From contig JAPLDH010000051.1 of assembly GCA_026391355.1 (NCBI GenBank), forward strand, positions 1-64,000: a DNA stretch of 64,000 bases, in the 5' to 3' direction. Below are positions 26,657-36,678 of this stretch, in pieces (the first letter of the stretch is position 1; each line of letters opens with the position of its first letter). This DNA is from Bacteroidota bacterium (lineage in GTDB: Bacteria > Bacteroidota > Bacteroidia > Bacteroidales > FEN-979). The notes beneath the pieces were generated by a model. The model did no database searches and was not told the DNA's origin. It saw only the letters and a list, made by a program, of their open reading frames with translations. The position numbers and the translations under genes are program-made.

Positions 26657-26845
26657 AATGTCTTCAGCCATGAAGTTTATGAGACTGGAAAAAAATCGTA
26701 TGGTACCGGTAATCAGAAAAAAGAGTTGAAGCCGGGGGAACACCGCGTAACCTTTGATGCATCGGGGCTGTCGGCAGGGGTTTATTTTTATCAGCTTCAG
26801 ACGAACGGAAGTGTTGAAATTCGGAAAAGGGTGATATGTAATTGA
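26657..26845 (+). pseudogene. Remnant of a T9SS type A sorting domain
   Basis: An open frame without a start codon, bounded by a stop at 26654-26656, reads ELKPGEHRVTFDASGLSAGV, then YFYQLQTNGSVEIRKRVICN, then a stop. This is the conserved C-terminal part of a type A sorting domain with no cargo domain in front of it. It follows directly on copy 2 of the hairpin repeat. It looks like the leftover tail of a deleted secreted-protein gene. Confidence 0.75.
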
Positions 26846-26936
26846 TTTTTTTTAGTAAAATTTTTCTTTTTTAATAAAGTTCATATCTTTACCATAGTTA
26901 ATCGATCAAGGATTATCCAACAAAAAAACAAAAACC

Positions 26937-28070
26937 ATGAAAACGTTCCTTCCTTCATTCAGGACCATTTTGTATATGGTCGCTTCTTTCCTGATCGTCT
27001 TTACAATCGGTTGTAAAAAAAAGAAGGATGATCAGGTTAGTAATACAAAAACACCCCTATGGGTATATAACACTCAAGGTGATCCATATAACTCAAAACC
27101 TTGTGTGTCAGGAGATAAAGTAATTTTCTGCGTGTCGAATGATTCCGGCTCTATTGGAAACAATGTTCATTGTATCAATCGTAACAACGGGGAATCCATC
27201 TGGAAATGTTCGGATTCCCTGTCTCAAGGGATTATCAGCAATCCGATGGTGTATAGTGATCTGGTCATATTAGGCGGCATAAACCCCCATTCGCTTTATT
27301 TGAGTGATGGAACGCACGCCTGGAAATACAGGGATGATCTGATGGAGCATTCACTTTACGGCAATCCCCTGGTGGTTGGTGATGCCGTGTACTTTACAAG
27401 CTATATATCTGTTACAAAGCATGCTGCATCCAGCGGAGCTTTAGTATGGGAGACAGAAGGAGACAGCGTAATTTACTATAATCTGCGTAATTCAAGGATG
27501 GTATTTAATAACGGGAAGCTCTACTTTGGTGACGCTTCCTATAACAGAATGACTTCGTTTATTGAAAGTACGGGGCATGTTGAATGGTTCCTGACATTTG
27601 AAGGTGCATTTTCCAATATACCTGCCGTAACCGACAATGAGATTTTTATTGGCGTTCAGACTTCAGATATCAATACCAAAACGTTGCGCTGTATTAACTT
27701 AACGGACCAAACAGAAAAATGGGGCGTGAAATTAGGTATAATCTTCTCCGATGTCGTTGTTGCAGGAGATAAAGTTTATGCTATCGGGATGACAACCTTA
27801 TGCTGCCGCTCGGTTGCCGATGGATCATCTGTCTGGTCACACCTTATGTCGGCCGGGGCAAACAGTGAACCATTGGTTACCGGGAATAAGATATTTGTCG
27901 GATACGGCAACGGACTACTCTGCCTTAATGCTACAACAGGTGAACTTCTTTGGGAATACAAAACAGCGGCGGGCCAGGATGGAAAAGGATTCAGCAGCCC
28001 CACCCTTGATGGTGACAGGATTTACGTTTCCTGTGCTGATGGCAATGTTTACTGCTTCAGTGTCGATTGA
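26937..28070 (+). CDS. PQQ-like beta-propeller lipoprotein
   Basis: The 377-residue protein has a lipoprotein signal (FLIVFTIGCKKKK, candidate lipidated Cys in IGC). It continues as PQQ/BamB-like propeller repeats with WxY/W-type blades such as GESIWKCSD, GALVWETEGD and GELLWEYKTAAGQDGK. It is probably anchored in the outer or inner membrane and may act as a scaffold. BamB itself belongs to the beta-barrel assembly machine, but nothing nearby supports that role. A TATCTTTA near-match to the -7 box is at 26884-26891. Confidence 0.75.
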   Translation: MKTFLPSFRTILYMVASFLIVFTIGCKKKKDDQVSNTKTPLWVYNTQGDPYNSKPCVSGDKVIFCVSNDSGSIGNNVHCINRNNGESIWKCSDSLSQGIISNPMVYSDLVILGGINPHSLYLSDGTHAWKYRDDLMEHSLYGNPLVVGDAVYFTSYISVTKHAASSGALVWETEGDSVIYYNLRNSRMVFNNGKLYFGDASYNRMTSFIESTGHVEWFLTFEGAFSNIPAVTDNEIFIGVQTSDINTKTLRCINLTDQTEKWGVKLGIIFSDVVVAGDKVYAIGMTTLCCRSVADGSSVWSHLMSAGANSEPLVTGNKIFVGYGNGLLCLNATTGELLWEYKTAAGQDGKGFSSPTLDGDRIYVSCADGNVYCFSVD

Positions 28071-28173
28071 CCGGCGTTCTGTATTTATTATTCATCCTCA
28101 ATTGAATACAATTATTCCTGGCGTTGAAATAATCTATTATATAAAAATTAAAAAAATCCAAAGACCAAAAAGT

Positions 28174-28788
28174 ATGAAAACATTTTTTCGATTGTCCGGT
28201 GCTGTCTTAATGATAGCTGTATGCATCTCCTTCATTGTTTCATCAGGTTGTAAAAAAAAGACCGACAACAATTCCAACGACAAGTGCCAGTGCTGGAATG
28301 AAAACTGGCTTATTGGTACCTGGGAAGGTACAACCCCTTCAACCATTCAGCCATTTGCCAATAAAAAAATCAGGATTGTATTCAATGAGGTTAATCTTGA
28401 AAACAATGACACTGTTCAGGGGAGTACCAGTAAAACATGGGCTTATAGCGGTACATTTACATGGGATGTCGACAGTGCCGCCTGGAGCATGAATTTCGTC
28501 CATACCCTTTATCCGCAGCCCGGTTATGACATCATTATCTGGGGTTGTATCAATTATGTTCAAGCAAATATAACGGTGAATAATGTTTCAATAAGGATTG
28601 GCGACACAATACAGGTAGATCCATACCATACCATTGACCTGGACTGGGGGCCGTTCAATGGTGGAACCGGTGCAGCACCAACTTATATAGACCTTTATGG
28701 CGATATAGAACTCGATATTAATGGCGTGGTTCACAGAGCTGAATATCCTCCTAATGAAGGTTCTATGATCAGGTTGACAAAGAAATAG
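28174..28788 (+). CDS. Lipoprotein of unknown function
   Basis: The 204-residue protein starts at ATG 28174; an open frame extends far upstream but overlaps the preceding gene and lacks a signal. It has a lipoprotein signal (MIAVCISFIVSSGCKKK) nearly identical in style to that of the upstream lipoprotein. The mature part (WLIGTWEGTTPSTIQPFANK, SGTFTWDVDSAAWSMNF) resembles a lipocalin-like or META-type small beta-barrel, which is a guess. It follows the propeller lipoprotein by 103 bases and may share its transcript. Confidence 0.65.
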   Translation: MKTFFRLSGAVLMIAVCISFIVSSGCKKKTDNNSNDKCQCWNENWLIGTWEGTTPSTIQPFANKKIRIVFNEVNLENNDTVQGSTSKTWAYSGTFTWDVDSAAWSMNFVHTLYPQPGYDIIIWGCINYVQANITVNNVSIRIGDTIQVDPYHTIDLDWGPFNGGTGAAPTYIDLYGDIELDINGVVHRAEYPPNEGSMIRLTKK

Positions 28789-28843
28789 TTTTTTCGAACA
28801 AGTTCAACCGAATCTGTTAAGTTATACAGCAGTTGGTAATTAT

Positions 28844-28892
28844 TATTGCCTATTGCCTGGTGCCTATTGCCTGGTGCTTATTGTCTGGTGCC
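28844..28892. repeat. Degenerate TATTGCC repeat tract
   Basis: Successive ATTGCCTATTGCCTGGTGCC-type words form a degenerate tandem array between two genes. It is the same word family as at 36679-36702 and 37882-37906. Confidence 0.6.
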
Positions 28893-28938
28893 TTCTTCTT
28901 CCAATGACTAATCCCAAATGGCTAATTGCATAATTTTC

Positions 28939-28969
28939 TTGCTTTGATTGACATTTGTCCGTATTTTTG
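28939..28969 (+). promoter_or_regulatory. Promoter of the type B secreted protein
   Basis: TATTTTTG at 28962-28969 matches TAnnTTTG. A TTG at 28939-28941 is 20 bases upstream, a good -33 spacing. ATG 28998 follows 28 bases later. Confidence 0.5.
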
Positions 28970-28997
28970 GAAAAAGATTGAACATCAGCCTGTCTCA

Positions 28998-31900
28998 ATG
29001 AAGCAACATCTTAACAGATATTTTCGCAACATTGCTCTGTTTTTTTTATTACTTGCCTTCAAACCATTTCCGGGATTTACAGAAGGTATCAAACAATTAA
29101 TGCCTGACTCGACAGTTTCCTCCGCTGGACTTTTTTTCGATAATAGTTATGGTGTCTGGTATACCAATTTCGGACTGATCAATTGTCCGGCAAATTACAG
29201 GTTAAATATTCATGTCAGTAATGTAGGGGAATATATTCTGTTTGGTCTTAAATCACCTGTAGGCGGTTTGACATATAATCTGAGAAAGCCCAACGGAACC
29301 ATTGTACTCACCGGGTTGTGTCCCTATGCCCCATATGCTAATGGGTTTATCCATTATTTTCAACAGGCCATCATTGGCCCCTTTCCTTCAAACGGGGGTT
29401 ACACCCCTCTCAGTTACCATGTAACAAGTATCAGTGATACAGGAGATTACTACTTTGAAATTACCAACCTCCTGTCTTATGAACAGGAAATTTTTGATTT
29501 GTGGGATTTTCAGATAGTTTCCGGGGCACATTATCCTCCTCTTACCAGCGATACCATAAATGGGCGGGTATGGTCCAAATCATGGCAGATGTATGCCGAT
29601 CTTGCCGAATACAGGACTTTCAATGCGAAAGTCTTTGTTTATTCTGATGATAGTATCGTTACCAAACTTCGTTTTAACAATGGACGTGTCGGCGCAGTTA
29701 CTATTTTCTGTAACCAATATGGTTGTTTGAATACCGGTGTTTTTACTACCGACAGGATGTCGATGGTTACAAACACATACAATGCTTTTCCCGGTATCGC
29801 ACAATACAAAGTCTTTCTGAATAATCCGGATCCATTGGTTTATCCTAATGGAGTATATGGGCAGGTCATTGGAACTCCCTCCATGATACCCGACCCGAAT
29901 TATGCGATTTGCAGCGGAAGAAAAGTCATCGTACTGAATGTTAATAAAACCGGGAAACTGGAAATTGGTATTTCATTTCCTTATGGGGGATCTTCAACGA
30001 ATGTCACCCTTTATTCCAATGTTGTACCCGGTATCAATAATATTCCCTGGGACGGGAAGGATGGCACCGGAACTTTAGTTCCCGACGGGACCCTTATCAC
30101 AATTACCATCAAATACATGAATGGCCTCACAAACCTCCCTATATGGGACCAGGAACAAAACCCCAACGGATATTTTATCTCCCTGATCCGGCCGGTTAAT
30201 ACTTCCGGCCAGGTACCTTCAGTATATTGGGATGATACAAATCTTACCGGTTATAATGTCTGTCCTTCTTCTTCCGACCTTGCAGGTTGTGTGTCCGGTA
30301 CCAGTGGTTGTCATAGCTGGTGGGGAAATGATTGTCATGATAAAATGATCAATACATGGTGGTTTGGAAGTTCGAGTACAATCACTTTCACTTCTATTTT
30401 TAAAAGCACACCTCCTCTTGCTACCGGGCATGACGGTTCCCGATGCGGACCCGGAACAGTTACCCTTCATGTGACGGTATTACCACATGAAACAGCCGAC
30501 TGGTATTCATCCCCGGTCGGAGGAACGCCTTTACTGACAGGCGATACCACGTTTATCACACCATCCATCAGTACCACCACCACTTACTATGCAGTAGCAA
30601 GGAGCGATTCCTCGATCTGTGTAAGCGCTTCAAGAACGGCGGTGGTAGCAACGATCAAGCCGGTACCGGTGCCCACTATTACAGGACCTGCGGGTATTTG
30701 TGCAGGGGCTTCAGGTGTGAACTACACTACCGAAACAGGAATGTCAGGCTACTCATGGAGTATCTCCTCCGGTGGAATCATCACAGGCGGCACGACTACG
30801 AATACTGTTACAGTCACCTGGAACACAGCAGGCGCCCAAACAATCAGTGTTACATATACGAATAGTTCAGGGTGTGTTTCTGTTCCTGCCATTAAAACTG
30901 TTACAGTTAATCCTTTGCCTGTTCCAACCTTATCAGGTCCTCTGGCAGTATGTGCCGGTGCAACAGGGAATATTTATTTTACTGAACCAGGGATGTCTGG
31001 GTATAACTGGACCATTTCCGGAGGAGGCATAATAACCTCGGGGAACGGAACCAATTCTGTTATTGTTACATGGAATACTGTTGGAACACAGACCATCAGC
31101 GTAAGTTATACCAACGGGAATGGTTGTACTTCAGTTCCGATTGTAAAGAATGTTATTGTCAGTCCTCTGCCTGCACCGGCCATTTCAGGTCCGGTATCTG
31201 TTTGTATCGGCTCTTCCGGAATAACCTATTCATCCCAGGCAGGAATGTCGGCTTATATCTGGTCAATCTCAGCAGGAGGTATGATAACAGGGGGCAACGG
31301 GACAAATACAATCACGGTTACATGGATTTCTGCAGGTTCTCAAACTGTCACCCTCATCTGTACCAATGGAAGTGGTTGTACATCTCCGCCGGCGGTGATC
31401 AATGTTCTGGTATATCCTTTACCGGTTCCCACGATCAGTGGACCATTAAACACATGCGTGGGAAATACAGGAGTAATTTATACAACTGAAGCTGGAATGT
31501 CAGGGTACTCATGGACGATCTCCTCCGGGGGAATCATTACCGGGGGGTCAGGAACCAACTCCATCACAGTTACATGGAACAATACAGGGTTACAGACGAT
31601 CAGCGTAAGCTATACAAATGGAAATGGATGTACCTCTGTTCCCACTGTAAAAAATATCACGGTCAATCCCCTGCCGGTTCCGACAATTTCGGGGCCCATC
31701 CAGGTTTGTGCCGGAACTGCCGGAGTTCTGTACGTTACAGAGGCCGGAATGTCCGGTTACCTCTGGATCATTTCTTCAGGAGGTATGATCACAAACGGTA
31801 CCGGGACAAATACAATTACTGTTACCTGGAACAATAGCGGACCTCAGAATATTACCGTAGTTTATACAAACAGTTCAGGATGCACTGCATTACCGGTGAC

Positions 31901-34556
31901 AAAGTCTATCACTGTAATTCCATTACCTGTTCCCACCATTACCGGTTCACCGGGAGTTTGTGCAGGTACGATCGGAGTCATATATTCAACAGACGCAGGA
32001 ATGACGAATTATACCTGGACCATAACCGCAGGGGGCATGATAACCGGAGGAGCAGGAACGAATACAATTATAGTTTCCTGGATCACTGCCGGAAACCAGA
32101 TTGTCTCCGTTTCTTATACGAGCAGTAGCGGCTGCACAAGTATCCCTGCATATAAAAATGTCAGCGTTAATCCATTGCCTGTACCGGTGATTACAGGTCC
32201 TTCTTCTTTTTGTTACACCGGCCAGGGAAGCACCTATCATACACAAAGTGGAATGTTAAATTATTTGTGGAGTGTTAGCCCCGGAGGATCGATAATAGCA
32301 GGAGGTGGAACAAACGACAGTTTGATTACCGTCATCTGGTATATTACAGGAAATCAGAATCTGAGCGTCACTTATACCACTGCCTTTGGTTGCACTGCGA
32401 TAAACCCCACGGTTTATAATGTCCTGATCTTTCCTTTGCCTGTCCCGACTATCTCAGGTCCTGAATTGGCCTGTGAGGGTTCTTCCGGAAATGTATATAC
32501 CACAGAACCCGGGATGACAAACTATCTGTGGACGGTATCTTCAGGAGGTACAATTAACTCAGGAACAGGATCAAATTCAATTTCTGTCACCTGGAATAAC
32601 ACCGGTATGCAAAACGTGACCGTAAATTATACCGATCCAAATAATTGTACATCGCCCAGCCCGGCAAATTATCCTGTTTCGGTAGATCACATCCCATTCC
32701 CGGCAGGAAATATCGCAGGATTATCCCCGGTATGTGCCGGTGTACAAGGGCTTACCTACTCAGTACCAGACATTCCTTATGCCTTATCCTATCTATGGTC
32801 AACACCATCAGGCGTTACAGTTGTTTCAGGAGGAAACACGAGCTCCATCACAGTTAACTTTGCTGAGAATGCTTCCTCCGGTGATTTCATCGTTTACGGA
32901 ACGAATGCTTGCGGAACCGGTCCTCCTTCCCCACCCCTTCCCGTTATTGTAAATCACAAACCAAAAGCATCCGCTGGTCCTGACGAAACAGTTTGTGAAG
33001 GAACGAGCGTTACCATTCATCAATCCAATGCCTCAAATTACCAGTACCTTTTATGGACGAGCACAGGACAGGGTGTACTTTCAGGTAGTACCACCCTGAA
33101 CCCTACCTATACCCCTTCTGTTCATGATACAGGAATCGTAAGATTAACCTTAACAGCTTTTGCAGCTCCCCCCTGCCCGGACGATTCCTCCTCGATGACC
33201 ATTCTTTACAGGCAAAAACCTTTGGTCAATGCAGGACCTGATCAGTCAGTCTGCGGCTTAATTCCTGTTCCAATGACAGGTTCCTCCGCTATTCATTGTA
33301 AATCCTGGAACTGGATAACATCCGGTTCCGGCACATTTGATGATCCTGGTTTGCTTCATCCTGTTTATTCTCCCGGGAATGCGGATCTGCTGGCAGGGCA
33401 GGTCATCCTCTCCATAACCGGTTCAGATGAACCATGTACGTTGAGAACGGACTCTATGATCCTTATCCTGAATAAAACCGTAACAGTTGACGCCGGTACT
33501 GATGATTCCATCTGCGAAGGAGAAGATTATCCAGTTAATTCAGCCACTGCCCTGAATTTTGTATCCCTGACCTGGTCAACATCCGGCTCAGGCACCTTCA
33601 GTGATCTTCATATCCTGAACCCGGTATATTCTCCCGGATCAAGTGATATTTCCGATGGTTTTGTCATGTTGACCCTTTCAGCCATAGCAAATACACCTTG
33701 TCCTGTCGTATCTGACTCAATAAGGATCCGCATTTCAAAGAAACCCTCTGCTGATGCAGGTCCTGATATTTCAATATGTGCAGGAGAGGGTATGGTCCAT
33801 ATTTCAGATGCCGGAGCCCTGAATTACAATGCAATAAACTGGACCAATAACGGCCAGGGACAACTGACAGGTGCAAATACAATATCACCGACCTACTTCC
33901 CTCCTCCGGGTGAATCGGGAGAAATATTACTTATCATGAATGTCTCAGGAACCGGAAACTGCAACAGTGCCATGGCCGGCGATCAGATGAAAATTGTGAT
34001 CCAGCCGTCGATTTCCATCCTGACAAATAAAGCGGATACCATTCCCTATAATTCATCAGATACATTATCAGCCATCATCAGTGGCGGATCCGGAGATTAC
34101 CAATACACCTGGGAGCCTGGTTCATTGCTTATTGACAATTCAGTGTCGGATCCTGTAACCGTTACGCTTACCGGTGACACACTGTTTATCCTTTTTATTA
34201 AAGATCTGGTGACTGGCTGTACTGCTACCGGCAACGTTCGTGTTCATATAACTTCACATGAAATAACCGAGAATTGCATCGTTGTTTATAATGTTCTGAC
34301 ACCCAATGGCGATGGAGCCAATGACCGGTGGATCATCGATTGTATTGATAACTTTCCTGTAAACAAAGTTGAGATCTTTAACCGGTGGGGAGATCTGATC
34401 ACATCTATTTCAAACTATGATAATGTAACCAGGGTATGGAATGGCGAAGATAAACATGGAGATATTGTTCCGGACGGAACCTACTTCTATGTCATCACCA
34501 TCAAAGATGCAAAAACCCTTACCGGATGGGTGTTCGTGAGATCAGGTTCAAAATAA
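28998..34556 (+). CDS. Giant secreted PKD-like repeat protein with T9SS type B (gliding-motility-associated) domain
   Basis: The protein is 1852 residues from ATG 28998; a frame from TTG 28926 crosses the promoter and is rejected. A signal peptide (RNIALFFLLLAFKPFPGF) precedes a unique N-terminal region (to about 550). At least eight PKD/Ig-like repeats of about 84 residues follow, each built on PVPTISGP..VC..G..Y.TE.GM..Y.W.ISSGG.I. Three or four diverged repeats (DAGPDISICAGEG type) come next. The C-terminus NVLTPNGDGANDRW, IFNRWG and GTYFYVITIKD is the type B sorting domain found in SprB-like cell-surface adhesins. A surface adhesin role is inferred. Confidence 0.87.
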   Translation: MKQHLNRYFRNIALFFLLLAFKPFPGFTEGIKQLMPDSTVSSAGLFFDNSYGVWYTNFGLINCPANYRLNIHVSNVGEYILFGLKSPVGGLTYNLRKPNGTIVLTGLCPYAPYANGFIHYFQQAIIGPFPSNGGYTPLSYHVTSISDTGDYYFEITNLLSYEQEIFDLWDFQIVSGAHYPPLTSDTINGRVWSKSWQMYADLAEYRTFNAKVFVYSDDSIVTKLRFNNGRVGAVTIFCNQYGCLNTGVFTTDRMSMVTNTYNAFPGIAQYKVFLNNPDPLVYPNGVYGQVIGTPSMIPDPNYAICSGRKVIVLNVNKTGKLEIGISFPYGGSSTNVTLYSNVVPGINNIPWDGKDGTGTLVPDGTLITITIKYMNGLTNLPIWDQEQNPNGYFISLIRPVNTSGQVPSVYWDDTNLTGYNVCPSSSDLAGCVSGTSGCHSWWGNDCHDKMINTWWFGSSSTITFTSIFKSTPPLATGHDGSRCGPGTVTLHVTVLPHETADWYSSPVGGTPLLTGDTTFITPSISTTTTYYAVARSDSSICVSASRTAVVATIKPVPVPTITGPAGICAGASGVNYTTETGMSGYSWSISSGGIITGGTTTNTVTVTWNTAGAQTISVTYTNSSGCVSVPAIKTVTVNPLPVPTLSGPLAVCAGATGNIYFTEPGMSGYNWTISGGGIITSGNGTNSVIVTWNTVGTQTISVSYTNGNGCTSVPIVKNVIVSPLPAPAISGPVSVCIGSSGITYSSQAGMSAYIWSISAGGMITGGNGTNTITVTWISAGSQTVTLICTNGSGCTSPPAVINVLVYPLPVPTISGPLNTCVGNTGVIYTTEAGMSGYSWTISSGGIITGGSGTNSITVTWNNTGLQTISVSYTNGNGCTSVPTVKNITVNPLPVPTISGPIQVCAGTAGVLYVTEAGMSGYLWIISSGGMITNGTGTNTITVTWNNSGPQNITVVYTNSSGCTALPVTKSITVIPLPVPTITGSPGVCAGTIGVIYSTDAGMTNYTWTITAGGMITGGAGTNTIIVSWITAGNQIVSVSYTSSSGCTSIPAYKNVSVNPLPVPVITGPSSFCYTGQGSTYHTQSGMLNYLWSVSPGGSIIAGGGTNDSLITVIWYITGNQNLSVTYTTAFGCTAINPTVYNVLIFPLPVPTISGPELACEGSSGNVYTTEPGMTNYLWTVSSGGTINSGTGSNSISVTWNNTGMQNVTVNYTDPNNCTSPSPANYPVSVDHIPFPAGNIAGLSPVCAGVQGLTYSVPDIPYALSYLWSTPSGVTVVSGGNTSSITVNFAENASSGDFIVYGTNACGTGPPSPPLPVIVNHKPKASAGPDETVCEGTSVTIHQSNASNYQYLLWTSTGQGVLSGSTTLNPTYTPSVHDTGIVRLTLTAFAAPPCPDDSSSMTILYRQKPLVNAGPDQSVCGLIPVPMTGSSAIHCKSWNWITSGSGTFDDPGLLHPVYSPGNADLLAGQVILSITGSDEPCTLRTDSMILILNKTVTVDAGTDDSICEGEDYPVNSATALNFVSLTWSTSGSGTFSDLHILNPVYSPGSSDISDGFVMLTLSAIANTPCPVVSDSIRIRISKKPSADAGPDISICAGEGMVHISDAGALNYNAINWTNNGQGQLTGANTISPTYFPPPGESGEILLIMNVSGTGNCNSAMAGDQMKIVIQPSISILTNKADTIPYNSSDTLSAIISGGSGDYQYTWEPGSLLIDNSVSDPVTVTLTGDTLFILFIKDLVTGCTATGNVRVHITSHEITENCIVVYNVLTPNGDGANDRWIIDCIDNFPVNKVEIFNRWGDLITSISNYDNVTRVWNGEDKHGDIVPDGTYFYVITIKDAKTLTGWVFVRSGSK
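30660..32690 (+). repeat. Tandem ~252-bp coding repeats
   Basis: About eight copies of an 84-codon unit start near 30666, 30915, 31167, 31416, 31668, 31917, 32169 and 32436. Each opens with codons for PxPTIxGP and contains a conserved Cys-containing VCAG segment and a GGxITGGxGTNxITVTW strand. Units are similar but not identical in DNA, indicating older duplication or selection rather than very recent expansion. Confidence 0.8.
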
Positions 34557-34939
34557 TTTACCATTGACCATTTGGTGAAAAATTCAAAAACATTTCTCCA
34601 AGTACATCCATCCCCTGTCAGCAAGTCTTTGAATACCGCTATCAGTCAACGATCCTTGATCTCCTAATCCAGGATAAATACCTTTATTTGGCAGCTAACT
34701 ATAATGGATTGATCGAAATGGAATTGTTACCATCACAAAGGTTGTCATTCTTTAGCTGTTTTTTTTTTATTCTCCACAGAAATACGTAAATTTAATGTAA
34801 CAAAGGTAATATGAATTAACCCGTGCTTTAGAGATAGCCTTTCATAGTTATCTTCTATTTGAAAAAGAAGAATATTCATAAATGTTTGCATTCACAATAG
34901 ATGATTTATTATATTTGCGATCAGTAAATCAGCAAATAA
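34557..34939. other. Intergenic region, no gene seen
   Basis: These 383 bases after the giant gene contain no supported coding frame or RNA gene. The only clear signal is the promoter at 34885-34917 near the right end. Confidence 0.6.
34885..34917 (+). promoter_or_regulatory. Strong Bacteroidota promoter for the AAA ATPase gene
   Basis: TTTG (34885-34888) and TATATTTG (34910-34917) are separated by 21 bases, a near-ideal match to TTTG-N19-21-TAnnTTTG. ATG 34940 follows 22 bases downstream. Confidence 0.7.
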
Positions 34940-36211
34940 ATGAAGAGTCTGATAAAAACGGTTATTTTCGATCAACAGAAACCCGGATGGAGCAAACGTT
35001 TCATCAAACGCAGCATACCCGATGGCATCATTGAAAGTGAATCAATTGTTGTGATCTCTGGTATCAGGCGTTGTGGCAAGTCAACATTGCTCAATCAAAT
35101 CAGAGTTGAAAACAAGGAGCGTGACTATTATTTCAACTTTGATGATGAACGTATAATTCATTTTGAGGTAGATCATTTTCAACTACTTCATGAAACATTT
35201 ATCGAACTTTTTGGAGTTCAAAAGACATTTTATTTTGATGAAATTCAAAACATTGCCGGTTGGGAGCGTTTCGTAAGGCGGCTTCATGATGCAGGTAACA
35301 AGGTTATTCTTACAGGTTCAAATGTTAACATGCTCAGTCGCGAATTAGGTACCCACCTCACAGGACGCTATGTACAGATAGAATTGTTCCCGTTTTCATT
35401 CACAGAATTTCTTAGTTTCAAACAGTTTACTTATGGCGAAAAGGACTTCTACAGTACTGAAGGCAAGGTTGAACTGCTCCGGTATTTCAACGGCTATTTT
35501 AATACGGGTGGATTCCCTTTATATGTCAAAGAGGGTCGCGACGATTACCTGAAAGCATTGTATGAAAGTATTTTATACAAGGATGTGTTGGTGCGCAATA
35601 AACTGGTTAGTGAAAGGGAACTACTCGAACTGGTTAATTTTCTGGCAAGCAATGTTTCCAAACTTACATCTTATAATGGATTGACAAAAGTGACAGGCGT
35701 AAAAAATGCCACTACCATTAGGAATTACCTGTCTTTTCTGCAGGATACTTACCTTATTTTTCAGATCAGCAAATTTGATTATTCTTTGAATAAGCAGATA
35801 CAAAATCTAAAAAAAACATATTTCATTGATAATGCCCTGGTACGTCGCTTAGGTTTTATGTTTTCAGAGGAAAAAGGACAACTGCTGGAAAACATCGTTT
35901 TTCTCGAACTTCGGCGAAGGGGATTTGAAATTTTTTACCACAGTAATCGCTATAAATGTGATTTTTTAATCAAGCAGGGAATTAAGATTGTGCAAGCCAT
36001 ACAGGTTTGTTATGCGTTTGATTCAGCCCAGACCAAAACGCGTGAGCTGAAAGGAATACTGGAAGCAATGGAGGTTTATGGCCTCACCAAAGGACTGATA
36101 TTAATGCACGATACCACGGAACAAGTTATTGAAGAAAATGGTTTGACAGTAAACATTTTGCCGGTCTGGAAATGGCTTCTTAGATATGAAAGCAGGAACC
36201 TTATTATTTGA
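34940..36211 (+). CDS. AAA ATPase with DUF4143 domain
   Basis: The 423-residue protein has a Walker A GIRRCGKST (41-49) and Walker B TFYFDEIQ (about 96-102). The GSNVNMLSRELGTHLTGRY segment and the C-terminal DUF4143 domain (VFLELRRRGFEIFYHSNRYKCDFLI) have a PD-(D/E)XK-like look. Such ATPases are widespread and highly variable in copy number in Bacteroidota; their role is poorly known and a defence or mobile-element link is often suspected. It has its own strong promoter and overlaps the acetyltransferase gene by 26 bases. Confidence 0.85.
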   Translation: MKSLIKTVIFDQQKPGWSKRFIKRSIPDGIIESESIVVISGIRRCGKSTLLNQIRVENKERDYYFNFDDERIIHFEVDHFQLLHETFIELFGVQKTFYFDEIQNIAGWERFVRRLHDAGNKVILTGSNVNMLSRELGTHLTGRYVQIELFPFSFTEFLSFKQFTYGEKDFYSTEGKVELLRYFNGYFNTGGFPLYVKEGRDDYLKALYESILYKDVLVRNKLVSERELLELVNFLASNVSKLTSYNGLTKVTGVKNATTIRNYLSFLQDTYLIFQISKFDYSLNKQIQNLKKTYFIDNALVRRLGFMFSEEKGQLLENIVFLELRRRGFEIFYHSNRYKCDFLIKQGIKIVQAIQVCYAFDSAQTKTRELKGILEAMEVYGLTKGLILMHDTTEQVIEENGLTVNILPVWKWLLRYESRNLII

Positions 36212-36626
36212 AGCAGGAGTTATCAGCTATTTTGAAGGTCTTCCTAACCCGGAAGATTATTGTAATTTATTTTTTACAACCAACTGGAACGAAGAGTATC
36301 ACTTTACAAAAGAAGAAATCATCTATTCGGTTCAGAACACCTGGTATTTTATCTCTGCTTATGATGAAGATAAGATGGTTGGCACAGGGGCTATCATTTC
36401 TGATGGTATTCATCATGCCTTGATTGTGAACATGATCGTTCATCCGGATTATCAATGCCGGGGCATCGGCACACAAATTCTGAAACTCCTGGTGAAGAAA
36501 TGCAAAGACCATAGAGTAAGGGATATTCAACTTTTCGCCGCAAAGGACAAGTTTCCCTTTTATATGAAACATGGTTTTTCTTTCCGGCCGGATGATGCTC
36601 CGGGAATGCAGCTTAATAAAATGTAA
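36186..36626 (+). CDS. GNAT-family N-acetyltransferase
   Basis: The 146-residue protein carries the GNAT acetyl-CoA-binding motif VHPDYQCRGIGTQILKLLV and a C-terminal DKFPFYMKHGFSFRP segment. It starts inside the 3' end of the ATPase gene. Residues 1-15 (MKAGTLLFEAGVISY) are not typical of the family, so the original start may have been lost when the genes became overlapped. The substrate is unknown. The stop codon lies in an AAAATG repeat tract. Confidence 0.8.
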   Translation: MKAGTLLFEAGVISYFEGLPNPEDYCNLFFTTNWNEEYHFTKEEIIYSVQNTWYFISAYDEDKMVGTGAIISDGIHHALIVNMIVHPDYQCRGIGTQILKLLVKKCKDHRVRDIQLFAAKDKFPFYMKHGFSFRPDDAPGMQLNKM

Positions 36627-36656
36627 AATGTAAAATGCAAAATGCAGAATTCAAAC
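36618..36656. repeat. AAAATGTAAAATGC tandem tract
   Basis: Three to four AAAATGY words in tandem run across the stop codon of the acetyltransferase gene, ending GCAGAATTCAAAC. The same family appears at 25327 (opposite orientation) and 45719. Confidence 0.6.
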
Positions 36657-36678
36657 TGCTAAATTACTTTTGACTTTT

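Noticed and set aside
27814-28173. Long N-terminal extension of the second lipoprotein
   Set aside because: It overlaps the propeller lipoprotein gene in another frame; the lipoprotein signal starts at 28174.
28926-28997. Upstream TTG start for the giant type B secreted protein
   Set aside because: This stretch contains the promoter, and the signal peptide begins at ATG 28998.
30660-32690. Possible CRISPR-like or satellite array
   Set aside because: The regular 252-base period is coding: it gives 84-residue PKD-like units in one long frame, with no short repeat-spacer pattern.
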